From: Moniliella sp. 'wahieum'
Taxonomy: Eukaryota > Basidiomycota > Moniliellomycetes > Moniliellales > Moniliellaceae
Direction of reading: 5' to 3'
Length of the DNA: 64,000 nucleotides
Assembly: GCA_003971905.1 (NCBI GenBank)
Contig: RSEE01000029.1
Coordinates: forward strand, 124,001 to 188,000
In this document: in pieces, positions 12,366 to 24,745 of the stretch
Layout of the letters: each line of letters starts with the position of its first letter
How positions within the stretch are numbered: position 1 is the stretch's first letter
The notes under the pieces: generated by a model
What the model saw: the letters and a program-made list of their open reading frames with translations, nothing else
What the model was told of the DNA's origin: nothing
Database searches by the model: none
Position numbers and translations under genes: made by a program

Positions 12366-15300
12366 ATGAGTGCACAGCGACCCGCCAGCCCTTCTTTTTC
12401 CGTCCACTCCTCGCGCCACGTCGTCTCGGCCTCGGGCAGCGTCCCCGCCTCCGCCTTGCCTGCCGCATCCTCGCCCGACGCGCAAGCCAGCGCTGGGTCC
12501 TATCCCAGCGCTGCCGCTCACGACGCTCCAACCTTCCGTCACCGTGATCTCCGTCGTTCTCTCGACCTTCACCGTGCGCAGTCCTCCAAGCTCTACATGG
12601 AGGGTTACCTCAGCCGCCGCGATGACGCCGCCGCTGATGGCCGCCCCCTGCGCGCCAACGACCCCCGCAAGAGCTGGACGCTATGCTTCGTCCAACTTAC
12701 CGGCACCGTGCTCGCCGTGTGGTCCGTACGGGCTCTTGAGCATGCTACCAAGGTTGGGACGACCGTAGCACCCTCCTACATCAACATCACCGACGCTTTC
12801 GTCGACTGTTGGCACCCTTACCGAGGATCCCAAGCAGGTCCCCAACAGCAAGGTGCAATACGAAATGTGTTTGCTCTCAACACGGCCGGAGCCAACCGGT
12901 CGTACTACTGTGTCGAGGGGCCTGTTGGCCGCCGTCTCATCCAAGCATGGGTTAACGCCATTCGTTTGGCCTCCTGGGAGCGTATGCGCCTTGAGGAGAT
13001 GTACACAGGCTCTCTCATCCGCCCCTCCTTGCTGCGCCCATGGCCACAGCTGCATCAGGTGCAAATGGCCTTCAACGCCGTGATTCGCGTCTAGGTTGGT
13101 CACGTCATCTGGGACCCGAACTACCAGGCAGACCTCGCCTTGAGTCCCGCTTCCAACTTCCGGATGATTCTGACAACGCACCCCCGTCTCCTGGTGATTC
13201 AACTGACTATGACCAACGTGCGCTGCGCACTCCTCTTGTCAAGGGCCGTCTGGAAGGCCCAGTCAGGGCACGATTCATGGGATCGACGGAATGGCGCAAC
13301 TCCTGGCTCGTTCTTGCCGACTCGCCTCAAAATGCTGTGCCAGAACAAAACACTAAGTCCAAGTTTTGGAAGATTGGCTCAACGGGAAGTCGAGGAAGTA
13401 TTTTGTCTCTCACTGGCCACCATGGAACTGCGGCCCCAGGTTCTGACTTTGGCCCCACGGCCGGTGGGGCGGGTGCCGCGGATCCATTTGCTCAGATCGC
13501 ACCGCCGGCCGGGATGACTCCGACGCGCGGGGTAGCTTACTTTTACGAGTCAAAAAAGCATTCCATGCAGGTGCAGCACCATTTGCAACGGTTGTCTATG
13601 TGGCCCATGTGTATGCTGTATACCCGTCCCGGCCAGAGCTGGTGGCGAGCTCAGCTGTTCAAGCTGGAAGGAGTCCTCGCTCAGCCGCCTGATGGCCGCC
13701 CTGTCCTTTCGGCCTCGGGAACCCCGCGAATCTGGTTGGGTGATGCTCATGCCTCAGTCCGAAGTCCAAGGAATGACACCCATCAAGGAGATGACCAAGT
13801 GGCTGATAGGTGCGTTACAACCTCGCATTAAATGTGTGTCTACTAACTCTTCTTCCTCTCTTCCTTCAGGCTTTGTCGACGCTTTCCACCTCTACGGCCG
13901 CCCGGCGGCCTTAGACTTTGACCCGCGTAATCCCGTGTCCGCCTTCTTTGCCTACCCCATTGGCCAGTATAAGGATCGGCTCTTCCTCGACCGTGAACTA
14001 GCCGAGTACCTCAAGATCATGGAGGAGTCCCACCTTGTCCACCGCACTACTCTGCATTCCATCATGGCAATGAGGATGCATGGACAAGACACGCCGCTGA
14101 TGCGAGAGTTGCCGCAACCGAACAAGTCAGCCACGGCCGTGCTCAATGCAGGACAGGGCATGGTCCGAACTGGCTTCTTTGCTGGCTCAGCTGCCGCGGC
14201 CGCTGCAGCAACGCGCCGCTGCCGAGCAGATGCAGCATCAAGCCCAGGTCGAGGCCGAAGCACAAGCCCAGGCTGATGCCCAGACCCAAGCCAATGCCGA
14301 GGCTCAAGCCCGTTTCCAGGCCGAGGCCCAAGCTCAAGCCCATGCGCAAGCACAGGCTGAGCTCGAGGCTCAGGCCCAAGCGCAAGCGCAAGCGGCTCAA
14401 TCTCAATTCCAAGGCCAGAACCTGCACTACCCTGGACCCAACAGCCTGACTCTGTGACCAATGGTCAATTTTCGCCCGTTGCGACGAGGGACTTCAATTC
14501 CTCTGAGCTCCCCAGCTTACTTCGGACTTTGGTTCGCTCGAGCTGGGCGGTCCTGCACATCAAGTTGCCTCGGGGCCTCCTGCTGCACCCTGGTCTCCGC
14601 ACCAAGGCGCAAATGCTGAAGGATATACATCGCCTTCCCCACACCTGCGTAGGCTTTGCTGAAGGGGGTCAAACTTTATCTCACCTACGCACCCCCGATA
14701 TCCCTCAAGAGCAGCAGACATCCAACTCCGCTTCCCTGCTGCAGAGTCCGCATGCACACCAGCAGCCGGCATCTACCGCTGCTTCCACTGCTTCCACCTC
14801 TCGTGGACTGTCCTTGCACACTGTCCCCGACGCGGGAGCGCAGCGCTACTCCGATCTTGCAAAGGCCGCTTCTCCCTTGGAGCAGCGGCAGCAACAATTC
14901 TTGCCAACCCCCAGATGCCCCGTGGTCAGGAGAGTGATTCCCGCCCCCTCTCTCCTTCTCCCGGAGGCTTTGAAGGTGTGGGCCAAGCTTTGCTGGGTCC
15001 AGACAATGCGGACGTGTCGAGTGACTACCGCCCTGGATCAGGGCTATCACCTCACCCGCTGTCTTCTGGCTTCAATCGTGACCCATCCTCATTGAGCGAT
15101 GCCCATTCACCTGCATCAACTGCGTTTCGCCCCAAGTTGCCACACAGCCTCCTGGCTTTGGTCCCTCGGGACGAGGTGCCGAGGCCGACACTGCGCCAGC
15201 CAATGTCCCGATGGGACCGCACCAAGTGGGGAACCGGCATTACCGGTGGAGAACAGCTCTCGTGCGATTCCAGAGCATGATTTGGGCGACTTGACGAAGA

Positions 15301-17285
15301 CATCCTCTCATATATGAGGGCCATTCCTGATCAGGCTCCTTCACTCGAAGAGCCCCATCAGGTGGAGTCTGTGCCCCCCCTCCGAGTGCCTTCCAAGCCC
15401 TCATTGGGGAGGAGGCCAGATCGACCTCCGCCCTTCCTCCCTCCCACCTCCTGGATCCGGCATCATCTGTGTCGCACACGCTCCGTTGAACACGACAAAC
15501 GGTACGAACGGTATTGCCGACGATGTATTGGCTGCCGCCAACTTTTTAGACCGCCCCCCTTCGCCACCTATCGGCACGGTTACTGGCTCTCATCTCTCAC
15601 CACCCCAAACTGGGTCTTTCGCGGATCAGTTCTGATGCCTCGATGAAGGATCACAGGACACGACCCGCTCTCCTTCGCAGAGGCTCAAACCCCCATGGTG
15701 CCTGACAGACGTCCACGACATTCCAGTTGCCCTCCAAGGCGGGTGCGTTCCCTTCGTCGTTCAAGTCGAACAAGCGGGCGCAGGAGCGCAAGAATGCCGC
15801 TGCACAACAAGCGGAGGCGCACCATGCTGCACTCCAAGCCCCTGGTAGAGGACGGGTAAGCGCATACATCTTTTGCTGCGCGCCCACGTGCCTCGGACCC
15901 TTGGGGATCGGACTCGTCCGAAGAGGAGGAGGGAGAAGAAGAAGAAGAAGACGAGGATGAGGATGAGGAAGAAGAGGAAAATCCGGCTGCTCATGCAATG
16001 CCCCATCCCTCCCAACAGGACTATTCGTCTAACCCAACGTCAGGCCAGGCGACGCCCAACATGGGCTGGGGGCCAGACGCCGCGCAGCAGGGCTATCCTG
16101 TAGCGCCGGAGGTGTATGGAGTTCCGCAACCCCCTTATGCGTACAACGGTAGTGGTCGAGGATCTCCTTATGCGCGTTCGCAGTCGGCCTCGCCCGGGTT
16201 TGGGTTGGGTGCTGGTGCCGGACCCTCGACGCGGCAGCTGCAGCAGCAAGCAGCAGGCCACCATGCTGCTCATACTGATCCTCGCAAGAGCATGTTCAAT
16301 ACCCTGCTCAGTGCCCCCCACACTGATCCCCAGGCTATCACTGAAGCATCGTCGGCAGCGGAAGCGGGGCCACATGGTCTATGGTCGGCAAAGCCGCCTC
16401 CTCCCGGCCCCACGGGCTCGGCCAAGCCCAACACGTTTGTGGACTTGGGAGATGATGCACCGGGAGCATGACTGCATTGTTCCAGCCCCATGGATTATTG
16501 CAGGCTGGTGCGGCGGAGAAGGCGGAGCGCTCGGCCAAAGCGCAAGAGGCTGAAGCGAGAAAGGAAGGTACGGCCTTGGTCACCGTGCCCAACCAGCCGC
16601 CTCCGCCGGCGGCAGGGCTGCTGGGTGCCATTTCCGCCCATGAGCGTGAACGAAAAGCGGCAGGAGGCCTTGGTGCAACCCTGACTGAACGGGAACGGGA
16701 ACGGATTGCGATGGAGAAGCGTCACCGGAAAGAGGATGAGGAGAACCGCGCTGCGGGGCTCATGACTCCTGGTCAATGGGGCGGCATGCAGGGCGGGATG
16801 ATGCCGCCAATGATGGGGTACATGCCGAACCCCTACATGATGTGGCCTGGGATGATGCCCGGGATGATGCCTCCAGGCGCACCTGGCTCGGCGCTCGGTG
16901 GGCCGGTGGCGCCGCGACACCCAACCAACAGCAGATGTACATGATGCAGATGCAGCAAATGCAACAAATGCAGGCCATGCAAGCGGCCCAAATGGCATAC
17001 GCCCAAGCTATGTCCCAGGCCCCCTCGCAAGCTGGAGGAGCTGGACCCGGCTCGGCCGCGCCTGGCATGTCAGGCATGATGCCTGGAAATATGCCTGGCG
17101 GCATGGGCATGATGGGCGGTCACTCGGGAGCGGCCACCCCGGCTGGCTACAACCCTTACATGTCGATGCCTGGCATGTTCAACCCAATGGGAGGGTACAT
17201 GTCGCCAGCGGGATCTGACATGGGCGGGTCCATACCTCGCCCGCGCGCTGGCAGTGGAGCGCGCCATTCACCGCTGCGACGCTAA
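12366..17285 (+). CDS. CAF120: PH-domain protein of the CAF120/SKG3 family (CCR4-NOT associated)
   Basis: The N-terminus is Ser/Ala-rich, then a PH fold begins near residue 75: [37 protein letters not shown] and [18 protein letters not shown], followed by [21 protein letters not shown] second half carries [33 protein letters not shown] and [15 protein letters not shown] 60-nt intron near 13811-13869 with a CTAAC branch precedes [18 protein letters not shown] and [18 protein letters not shown]. This order matches yeast Caf120/Skg3, linked to the CCR4-NOT mRNA-decay complex and the bud site. The tail is low complexity: an Ala/Gln/Glu block (14240-14400) and a Met/Gln/Gly block (16930-17120), ending HSPLRR. 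Several frame changes (13090, 13740, 14220, 16470, 16920) look like missing bases. Confidence 0.78.
14240..14400 (+). repeat. Ala-Gln-Glu coding repeat in CAF120-like gene
   Basis: Degenerate repeats of GAGGCTCAAGCCCA type encode an EAQAQA/AQAEA helix-forming block of about 50 residues. The antisense frame is also open here, which is a by-product of the repeat composition. Confidence 0.75.
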
Positions 17286-18494
17286 GCATTCTTCCGCCGT
17301 CTTCTCTCCTGCTGCTCCCGTTTACCCCCTCCTTTATCCCCTTCCCCCTGGACCATCAACGCCACGGCCAGTCGGGCCCTTCGTGGAGCCTGACAGCTTG
17401 TCTTGATACCTCGTCTCTTCTCTGTCTCGATCACTTTGGGCTTGATCCTTCTTTTGTTCCCCTTTCCAACTTGGACCAACTTTTCCTTTTACCCATCTCT
17501 TTTCCCACCGCCCACCTTTCCCTCCTAGATCCAGCTTTAGGAGACAACCTCGAGGTGATCCACTGTCATTTTTTCCCATCCTCCCTACTCTGCTCGTCAT
17601 GGTCTTTTAGATTTCCTCCAATCGCGATCAACGATCTTATGGTGCAAATCCAGGTGTGTTTCGGTCTTTTACTTCGTATAGTTGCGTTCCCACTGTCCAT
17701 CCTGTCTCTGTCTCTCCTGTTCCTGCCAAAAAGCTTTGCGAATGATATGGATTTGGTACGGTGCCGATCGAGGCTTTGTGACTAGTGACTCCCCTTCCCC
17801 TTTCGAGGCAGGGGCGAAGGGCGCCACTGATGCCAGGGGGCGCGGTTCTCTCCGCTGTCTTGAGTAGAAGCCATCATGCATATGTTGTTGTCGATAACCT
17901 GGGAGAGGCGGGTGTTGGCCCACGGCGCTGCTCGCGTTTTCCGTGACGCTGGCAAAGGCCAAGTCGAAGAGCCATCTCGAGGAAGCATCGAAGAGTGTTA
18001 CAGCAGGAAAACAGCATGTTGAGACGACGCCATACTTCCACCACACCTCGAAAATCGAGGCTGTACAGATAACTAAGGTGACAGCACAAATGATGATCTG
18101 GGAGGACACGGACGTATGTCTTGGAGACTGCCATCATGACCCCCTGGTCCCCTTGAATGCATAAGAAGGAGTTACGGGGTTGGGGTAGCGAGGTACGTGA
18201 ATATATGGCAAGCACGCCCGCAAAAGGCTGCATCCCACTATACGGGGTCCGATTTACAGCACATAGTCGGTACAAGTACATGGGTGGCGGTCGTGGGGGA
18301 GCTGGAGGGACAGGAACAGGAAAAATGTTGAGGTGCTGCCACTGGCGAAGGGGTGGCTGCTGAAGGCAATAAGGCCGATAGGGGGGAGTACCGAGCTGAG
18401 AAAAAAAGTCCTCAAGTGGATAGAAACTGGATGGCGGAACATGCAAGGTATAGCCAGCGTCAAACGCCCGTCGAGAGAACTCACATCCTCCCAG
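17286..18494. other. Convergent intergenic spacer
   Basis: The CAF120-like gene (plus) and BOS1 (minus) converge on this 1.2-kb stretch. The first 400 bases are strongly C/T-rich on the plus strand, as in a 3' untranslated region. No gene or repeat was recognised in the rest. Confidence 0.5.
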
Positions 18495-19437
18495 TTAGCC
18501 AAACCACTTGTAGATGTAATCTGTCGGAAGTCATGGAGGGATGGTTAGTATAGAGGCCTCGTCATCGAGAAGAGCTGGACTGACAAAACGATACAAGGGT
18601 AAAGACAGCCCCGGCAAAGAAGATGACATTATCTTGGATGCTCCTCCGTTCCACATAACCAATCACCTTGCGTGATAGACCCAGTGTGTTGGCTGCATCG
18701 AGGAGACGCCTGCGAGTGCCCTTGAGAATATGCCGTTGTTCCGTCAAATTCTCCCAGACCTCCCGGCCCTGGGAAATGAAGGCATCCAGCTGAGCTTCAG
18801 TCTGCTCAATGAAGCTGTGTTCTCGCAGTGCATGCGTCTCGCGCGCTGACCCATTCCCAAACATGGCTGCCGCCGACGCGTTCATCTTGTATGCGGCGCG
18901 GGGGTCATGTCCGGCGGCGTAGGAACCGTACCCGCCATAGCCCACATAGCTGCTCCCAGGCGAGTAGCCCCCATATCCTCCGTACCCATATGGAGACGAT
19001 GTGCCTGCAACCTGCGGTCCGGGTGAGGCTTGGTGTGGGGAAGGCACAGGCGAGGGCGTTCCTAGCCCAGCTCCGAGCGTCGAAAGCCCACGAGCATGGA
19101 GCGCGTTCGCCGCGGGGGCGGCCACGCCAACCCCCGTGGCACTCACAGAGGTATAGGATGGGCCTACCGAGGCTGCTTCTGCCACAGCGGCGGATACGCG
19201 CATGCGGAGCTCTTCTTCTTCACGGCGGAAATCCTTGAGACGCGAGAGAGCCTTCTGCTGCTTGGAGAAGACGAGCTCGCGCTTGGCCAGGCGCTCATAT
19301 TCGTCCAGGGTAGCGCTCAGCACATCGAAGCGGGCGTCGAGGTCGGGCGGGGCTGGGGCTTCGCGGGACTCGAGGCGAGCAAGGTCGTTTTTGATGCTGG
19401 TCACATCGCGCAAGGCCGAGTTGTAAGCCGCATTCAT
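18495..19437 (-). CDS. BOS1: Qb-SNARE BOS1 (membrin), ER-Golgi transport
   Basis: Vesicle SNARE of ER-to-Golgi COPII traffic, tail-anchored in the membrane. The N-terminus MNAAYNSALRDVTSIKNDL and LDEYERLAKRELVFSKQQKA match the membrin N-terminal helices. A Gly/Tyr/Pro-rich linker follows (YGYGGYGGYSPGS), then the SNARE helix EAQLDAFISQGREVWENL, QRHILKGTRRRLLDAANTLG and LSRKVIGYVERRSIQDN. A last intron (about 18523-18586; gtcagt donor, tactaacc branch, gacag acceptor) joins FTLVSF to YYIYKWFG and a stop at 18495, completing the transmembrane anchor. Without that splice the frame runs on to a spurious end at 18562. About 300 residues, slightly long for the family because of the Gly-rich linker. 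Confidence 0.92.
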
Positions 19438-19973
19438 CGCAGGCGATGGCGAGCACAGGCACCGGGATGGCTGTGACGGCGTGGAGCCGCGCGGATGGCA
19501 GGATCATCGATCATCGATCACCACTGAGATCATCAATCAGCGTAGCGCAAGGCTGTCACATGTCACATGTCACATGCATGTCACAGGCATCGCATGTCAC
19601 ACAGTCAGTCCGCCGCCCACCCCTGTCCCAGCCCAGTAATTAGGCGGGGGCAGGCCAGGCGGAATGGACGCACCAATTCCTCTCGCACGTGAAGCTTGAA
19701 GCCTGGGTGGAGGGCGGCGCAATGGCGGAAGCAGCCCGCGGACGGGCCACACCAGGAACCCCAAGCCGACGCACTCCCGCTACCTCGTGGGGGACGGTGG
19801 TACATTGCATCCTGCTCTACATGAGCTACCGTGGCTAGCGAATATTATTCCTGTCCTGTGGGAAGGACAGCGATCGACCCTTCGGGGAACAACGCGCCAG
19901 AGAGGGAACCTGCGCTACCGTCGCCACTCCCCAAAAGTGTGGCGTAACATACTCTCAGCACAAGTCGCACACT
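19438..19973. other. Intergenic spacer with GATCATCGATC and TGTCACA arrays
   Basis: Between two minus-strand genes. It holds GATCATCGATCATCGATCAC (about 19501-19520) and a TGTCACATGTCACATG array (about 19553-19600). No gene seen. Confidence 0.7.
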
Positions 19974-21213
19974 TCAGAGACCGAGCACTCGGACCGCATT
20001 GCCTGCCGCCACCGCAGCCTGTGTTTCAGCGTCAAAGGCCGGCACAGCCTGCAATGCCGCTACGTTTTCCGTCACCGAGGCCCACACATCCCCCTCGTCC
20101 AAGGGAGGGAAGAAAGGGTGGTCCGTGCCGAAAAAGAAGCGCCGGGCACCCTGCTTGACTTCGTCCGCGTAGCCCTCCAGGGTGCTCGGTCCAGCTTGGG
20201 CGCCTTGCTTGCCAGCATACCGCCCTGCCCGCCCGACAATCGCACATGCTGCCATTAACTCCTCAGGACCGTAGGCGACAGCGTCAAAGTACAGCCGACC
20301 CAAGTAAAAGCGAGGGTCGTGGGCAAGGCGTTCATGTACGACAGGGTCGTGTGCAACACAGCTAGCCAAACGTGAGGCGAGTGCAGGTAACGCTCCCCCC
20401 GAATGGGCCAATAGAAGCTTGAGATTGGCATACCGATCCAAGACGCCTGCCAGAATCAAGCGAGAGGCGGCAGCAGCCGTCTCATACGGGAATCCGAGGG
20501 CAAGAGGCAAGACGTGGCCATTGTCCTGCTCGCCCCATAGACCGTCGGGGGCGGTTGCCCCCGCCACGCCATAGTGAGGGTGAACAAACAAGGTCAGCCC
20601 GCCCTTTTCGGCAGCCGACCAAAGGCCTTCCAAGGCTGGATCGTCCAGACCTCGTCCGAGACCACGAGTACCAAGGATTGCGCCAACAAGCGGACCTCCA
20701 CGCGCCTTGTTGTCCGCGATCCACTCTGCCGCTTTGACTACATCGGAAGAAGAGACGCCAGGCGCAAGAGGGAGAAGGCCAAACGCCTTCACTCTCTCCT
20801 CGCCAGCGCACCACTCGACCAAGTCAGAATTGGCCTCAGACGCAGCCGTGACCGCCTCAGAGGGCGTCTCGAGCCAATCCACCCACGGATTGGCCACCGA
20901 TACGACCGACCGAAGTAGAGATACCGTGTCGGTGCATGAACTTGAGCTTTTCGGACCTGTCCCAATATTGGGGTCCTACAGGACGTCCCCCGCCGGCACC
21001 CGGTTCGTCAGCCAGGATGGCCAGCTTCTCGGCTCCGGTGGGACCGTGGATGCGGGGCACCTGGGTGCGGCGGCGGAGAAGCGCAACGAGGCGCTTGGTG
21101 TAGACATGCGTGTGCACGCTGCACGAGGAACGTCAGCGCCAGTGCACCTGTATCGGCGCACAGACGACAGGAGCGAGGAGGACATACTCGATGAGGCGGA
21201 GTGGAGCAGCCAT
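19974..21213 (-). CDS. Uracil-5-carboxylate (iso-orotate) decarboxylase
   Basis: Amidohydrolase-superfamily enzyme turning uracil-5-carboxylate into uracil, the last step of fungal thymine-to-uracil salvage. The start MAAPLRLI lies in a strong context (cccaccATGg). A 69-nt intron (gtatgt to gtgcag) then creates the metal-binding DVHTHVYTKRLVALL. Further family blocks are GRPVGPQYWDRSEKLKFMHR, ANPWVDWLETP, LFVHPHYGVAG, ALGFPYETAAAASRLILAG, LLLAHSGGALPAL and FFGTDHPFFPP, giving the expected HxH, His, His and Asp metal set. It fits the characterised fungal enzyme better than ACMSD, its nearest relative. A four-base repeat at about 20904-20915 (accgaccg) shifts the frame between GISTSV and ANPW, probably an assembly error. 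About 370 residues. Confidence 0.88.
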
Positions 21214-22336
21214 GGTGGGCAAGAAGAAATCCCAACTTGCTTGTTGGCACTGCTTATCAGTGTCACAATAATCATCGATCAGGTACCCGGGCCGGCGCTT
21301 GGCGCGTAGCCCAAACCCTTGGCGGTGGACGAAAACTTCTCCATCGAGTCCAGAACCGTGCCAGGGTTGCGACCGGTCATGTGATGTGTGACATGTGGCG
21401 TGTGATGTGACTGTGACGGATGTGACCCAGCCCTCTGTTACAATTTCCAGTGTCGATTATCTCTTGGTCCTCGACCAGCCTTGTGCACGGAGAGCTAAAA
21501 CCGAAGTCGGTGTAAGCATGTGGGGAAGATGGGTAGAACAAAGTACTTGCAAAGAGCCAGGCAAACGAGTTATCGGTACTAGAATAGGCATGGCTACGAA
21601 GGGATCAGAGGAAGGATTGCCAGAATACCACAAAAAATGGTGGTGGTGGTGCTGGATGGGAGTATTAGTGCCTGGGTCATTCAACACAATTTTAACTCCA
21701 ACTGATGCATGACCTTTTCGTCGCAGTCGCAGTGGTTACCTTTCTTTCTCCGGCCTACGCGTCGGTGTTCAAGATGGCGGTTATGACAAAAGTAGTGGTG
21801 GTCAATCGGTGCTGGCGGACAGATTCATTCCCCGTGGCATTCTCGCCTGGTGGATCAACGCAGTCTTCTATAGGATGCGCACAAGGCGAAATGGAAGATA
21901 AACCAAAATGGATAGCGGCGTGAAAGGCAAGAGACATGCCAGCTTTTACTGGATTTCATGATACAGATGGAGGAAAAACAGCCCGCAAGACCGTGCAGCA
22001 GACGGGCGGGGTTAGAAGTAGCCTCTGCCCGCCGAGGGGCCAAGGCTGTGCCAATGTGGTAAACAGGTGTACTGAGCCCTGGAGACCGTCACACAGTCAG
22101 GCAGTCCTGTGCAGATCTGATCTGCGCCCAGGTAGGCTAGGGAGGGAGAGCGTGCGGGGGGTAGAATCAGCACCATGCCAGGTCCCGAACGTGGGGGTGA
22201 GCCAAAGGCGTACAAGGAAGGGTGGTGAGTGAGTAAAGACGGGGAAAGCGGGAAAAGGTCCTGAACCACTCGTCCCGAACGAGCAAAGAAAGCTTGCGCT
22301 ACAGAGACGGTGGCCATGGGGGGGGTGGGGGGGTGC
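21214..22336. other. Intergenic spacer, about 1.1 kb
   Basis: No gene recognised. A GTGATGTGTGACATGTGGCG array lies at about 21380-21420 and a GGTGGTGGTGG run near 21640. Confidence 0.55.
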
Positions 22337-24745
22337 CTAATTCGCCAGCTCCTCCAGGTTGTACACGTCACTGGGGTCCAGCATCAGTTCGTGATCCACG
22401 TCGTCGTCCGCCAAGTCAGGGAGCTCGGCCGTACGCTCCTGTGGGCCCGGGCTGGCATCCAGCTCAGAGTGGAATTCTTGCGCTTGCTCCAACAAATCAG
22501 AGATGGAAATGGCAGTGAAATCGCTGGGGGAGACCGGGTGGTCAGCGTGGTCAAGGAGCGACGTTTCAGGTTTGATATTATCAGGGCTAGGATAAGTAAG
22601 ATCATGAGGGCCGCGCGACGAATCCATGGGGCATGAGGCGTCCTCCCCTCCCAAACCAAGCCCAACCAGCTCAGGCACCAACATGCTGGACATTCGGCGG
22701 GGCTCACGTTCGGGGGGGGTGGTGTTGTCGTCCCGGACTGGTCGGAGCCCTGAGAAGGACTCCGACCCGGTGGTACATCAACTTGGACGGGTTGCGCAGG
22801 GAGAAAAGATTGCGGATTGGGCGGACCAGGATGTGGTTGGTTCATTGTCTCCCAGGGCACCCCGGGCGCCCCGGGGACGCCATCAAGAGCCATTGGAGGC
22901 AATCTCCGTGCGAGATAGGCAACCATGTTGTCGTGCATAAATTTCGAATCGTCGCCATTTGGACTTGCATCTGGATGTATGTGTCAACAAGGATCCCTTG
23001 CTCCGCAAGAGTAGCTGGGTCAACTATAGGCATGGTTGGTGGGATCGGCCTGGGCGGGTGCGGTACCTGGCTGGGAAGGGCGGGTTCGCTCGAGAAAGAG
23101 CCACGATGCAGATTGATGCCAGGATGCGAAGTTGGGGCAAATGCGAACGATTGCAGTTGGGCATTAGCCGTAGCTAACGCGTCGAGGCTGTGCCGGTATT
23201 CGTGAGTTCCAGCCTCGGGCTTGGGTTGGCCAGGGGCCAGGAGAGCCGGGTGTGTAGGTTGAGCATTTGCGAACAACGCTGTCGCAGCTGCTCGAGCATG
23301 GCTCTGGTGACTCTGCAGCTGATCATCTGAGAAGGCCGAGTGGGCAGATGGGCTGACAGAGAGGCCATGATCTGGACCGAGTGCCGTGGTGGGCATGGAT
23401 GCTCGCGAACGGGAGCTCCAAGTCGTGGTTTGGCTTCGAGACGACGTGATAGACGAGTTTGAGGACATCCGAGCCAGGCCTGGGTCGCGCTTTTGGTCGA
23501 GCCCAAAAGGGCTGTGAAGCCGAGGACCGAGAGGGGAAGGCTGGCGCCGAGTGGAGGCGCCGAATTCGCCTGCGGATAACATCTTGGACATCATTGGTTC
23601 GTCGCCAGGTAAGTGTCGGGTCGTGTCAAAGTGACTCTCCGTAGCCGAAGTCGAATTAGAGTGGGATTTGTTTTGCGTGAGGCTTTGCCATTCGAGGACC
23701 GGCGAGCAAACTTAGCGCACCTCTCGCACTTGGCAGTGTCGGTACATGACATGCAGGCTGAGATGGCGATTAGATCCAAGGTCAGTACACTTATGATAAG
23801 CAGGGCATGCATGCTCGGAGGCAGAGCGTACCCTTGTGTTTGCGCAGCTTCTCCGCTGCCTGGCTGCCTTCAGGCAACTGGTCCTTGTGCAAGCGTGCGT
23901 GCCGCACAAGGGAATCATGTCGGCTGAATGTTTTATCACAGCATGGGCACTCAAAGGGGCGGTAATCGACGGCGGTATTCATGGCGCTGAAGGTGAAGGA
24001 GGCGTGCAAAAGAGCGGTTGCATTCTTTACACACAAATTGACGGCCAACCGCGCCGGCGCCGGGGCCGGAACTAGCACCCGACGCTGGGGGCAAGGAATA
24101 GTCGCTGCCTGGCCCTGAGATGTGTTGACGCTGGCGCCAGCTAGGCTGGCACGGCGGCGCGTGATGCAGACGAGCCACGACGGGCAGCAGAGCCGACGAC
24201 AGAGGAGCGGCGGGGACTGCCATCATGGGGTTGGAACACGGCAGCGGCCGAATCAGCGGGCGAGGCCAGAAGATGGGATGGTATCTGGGTAGCATCCAAC
24301 GTTCCGAGCGGGAAGGAGCGGCTGGCGAGACGGGCGAGACGGGCAGGTCGGGAGCCATGAGAGTGTCCATGGCGGGCAGCAGCGACAGACGAGGCAGGGG
24401 GGGCGGTGGTGAGGAGAAGGACAGGGCCGAGGGAAGAAGGAGCAGCGGCGGCTGGTGCGGGCTGAGCGACAGCGCTTCGGCTGAATCCTGCGTGGCTGAC
24501 AACGGCCGTCCAAGTGAAAGTCCCTGGTGTTGTAGCATGAGGCCTCCGTAGGGCTGCTGCGACTGGACGGGCATACTCCAAACGCCGCCCGGCTGAAACG
24601 CAGCGGACACTCGCCTGGCGCCCAGCGGCAATAGCGCTGGCCGACGCCCTTCTTGCGCGCATGCAACCTCCACAGAACGACCATCGATCAGACTGCTGTT
24701 CGCCCTAAGCGCAAGCCATGGATGGGCATCATCCATCGTGCACAT
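22337..24745 (-). CDS. C2H2 zinc-finger transcription factor, ADR1-like
   Basis: A Ser/Pro-rich N-terminal half leads to two adjacent C2H2 fingers near 23900-24050: FVCKECNRSFARLLHLQRHE and then FECPCCDKTFSRHDSLVRHA. The pairing and the short linker resemble fungal ADR1-type factors. Downstream are long Ser/Pro/Gln-rich regions (SSNSSITSSRSQTTTWSSRS; STPPPPN-like stretches) and an acidic C-terminus (LPDLADDDVDHELMLDPSD) ending NLEELAN at 22337, a plausible activation domain. The target genes are unknown. The first finger ends HEYRR where a second His is expected and the frame shifts there, so a base error is likely. At least three further frame changes occur, with possible introns near 23600-23760. 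Confidence 0.75.

Noticed and set aside
13952-14461. Long minus-strand open frame (169 codons) rich in Leu, Gly and Pro
   Set aside because: It is the antisense of the Ala/Gln/Glu repeat in the CAF120-like gene; repeat composition keeps both strands open.
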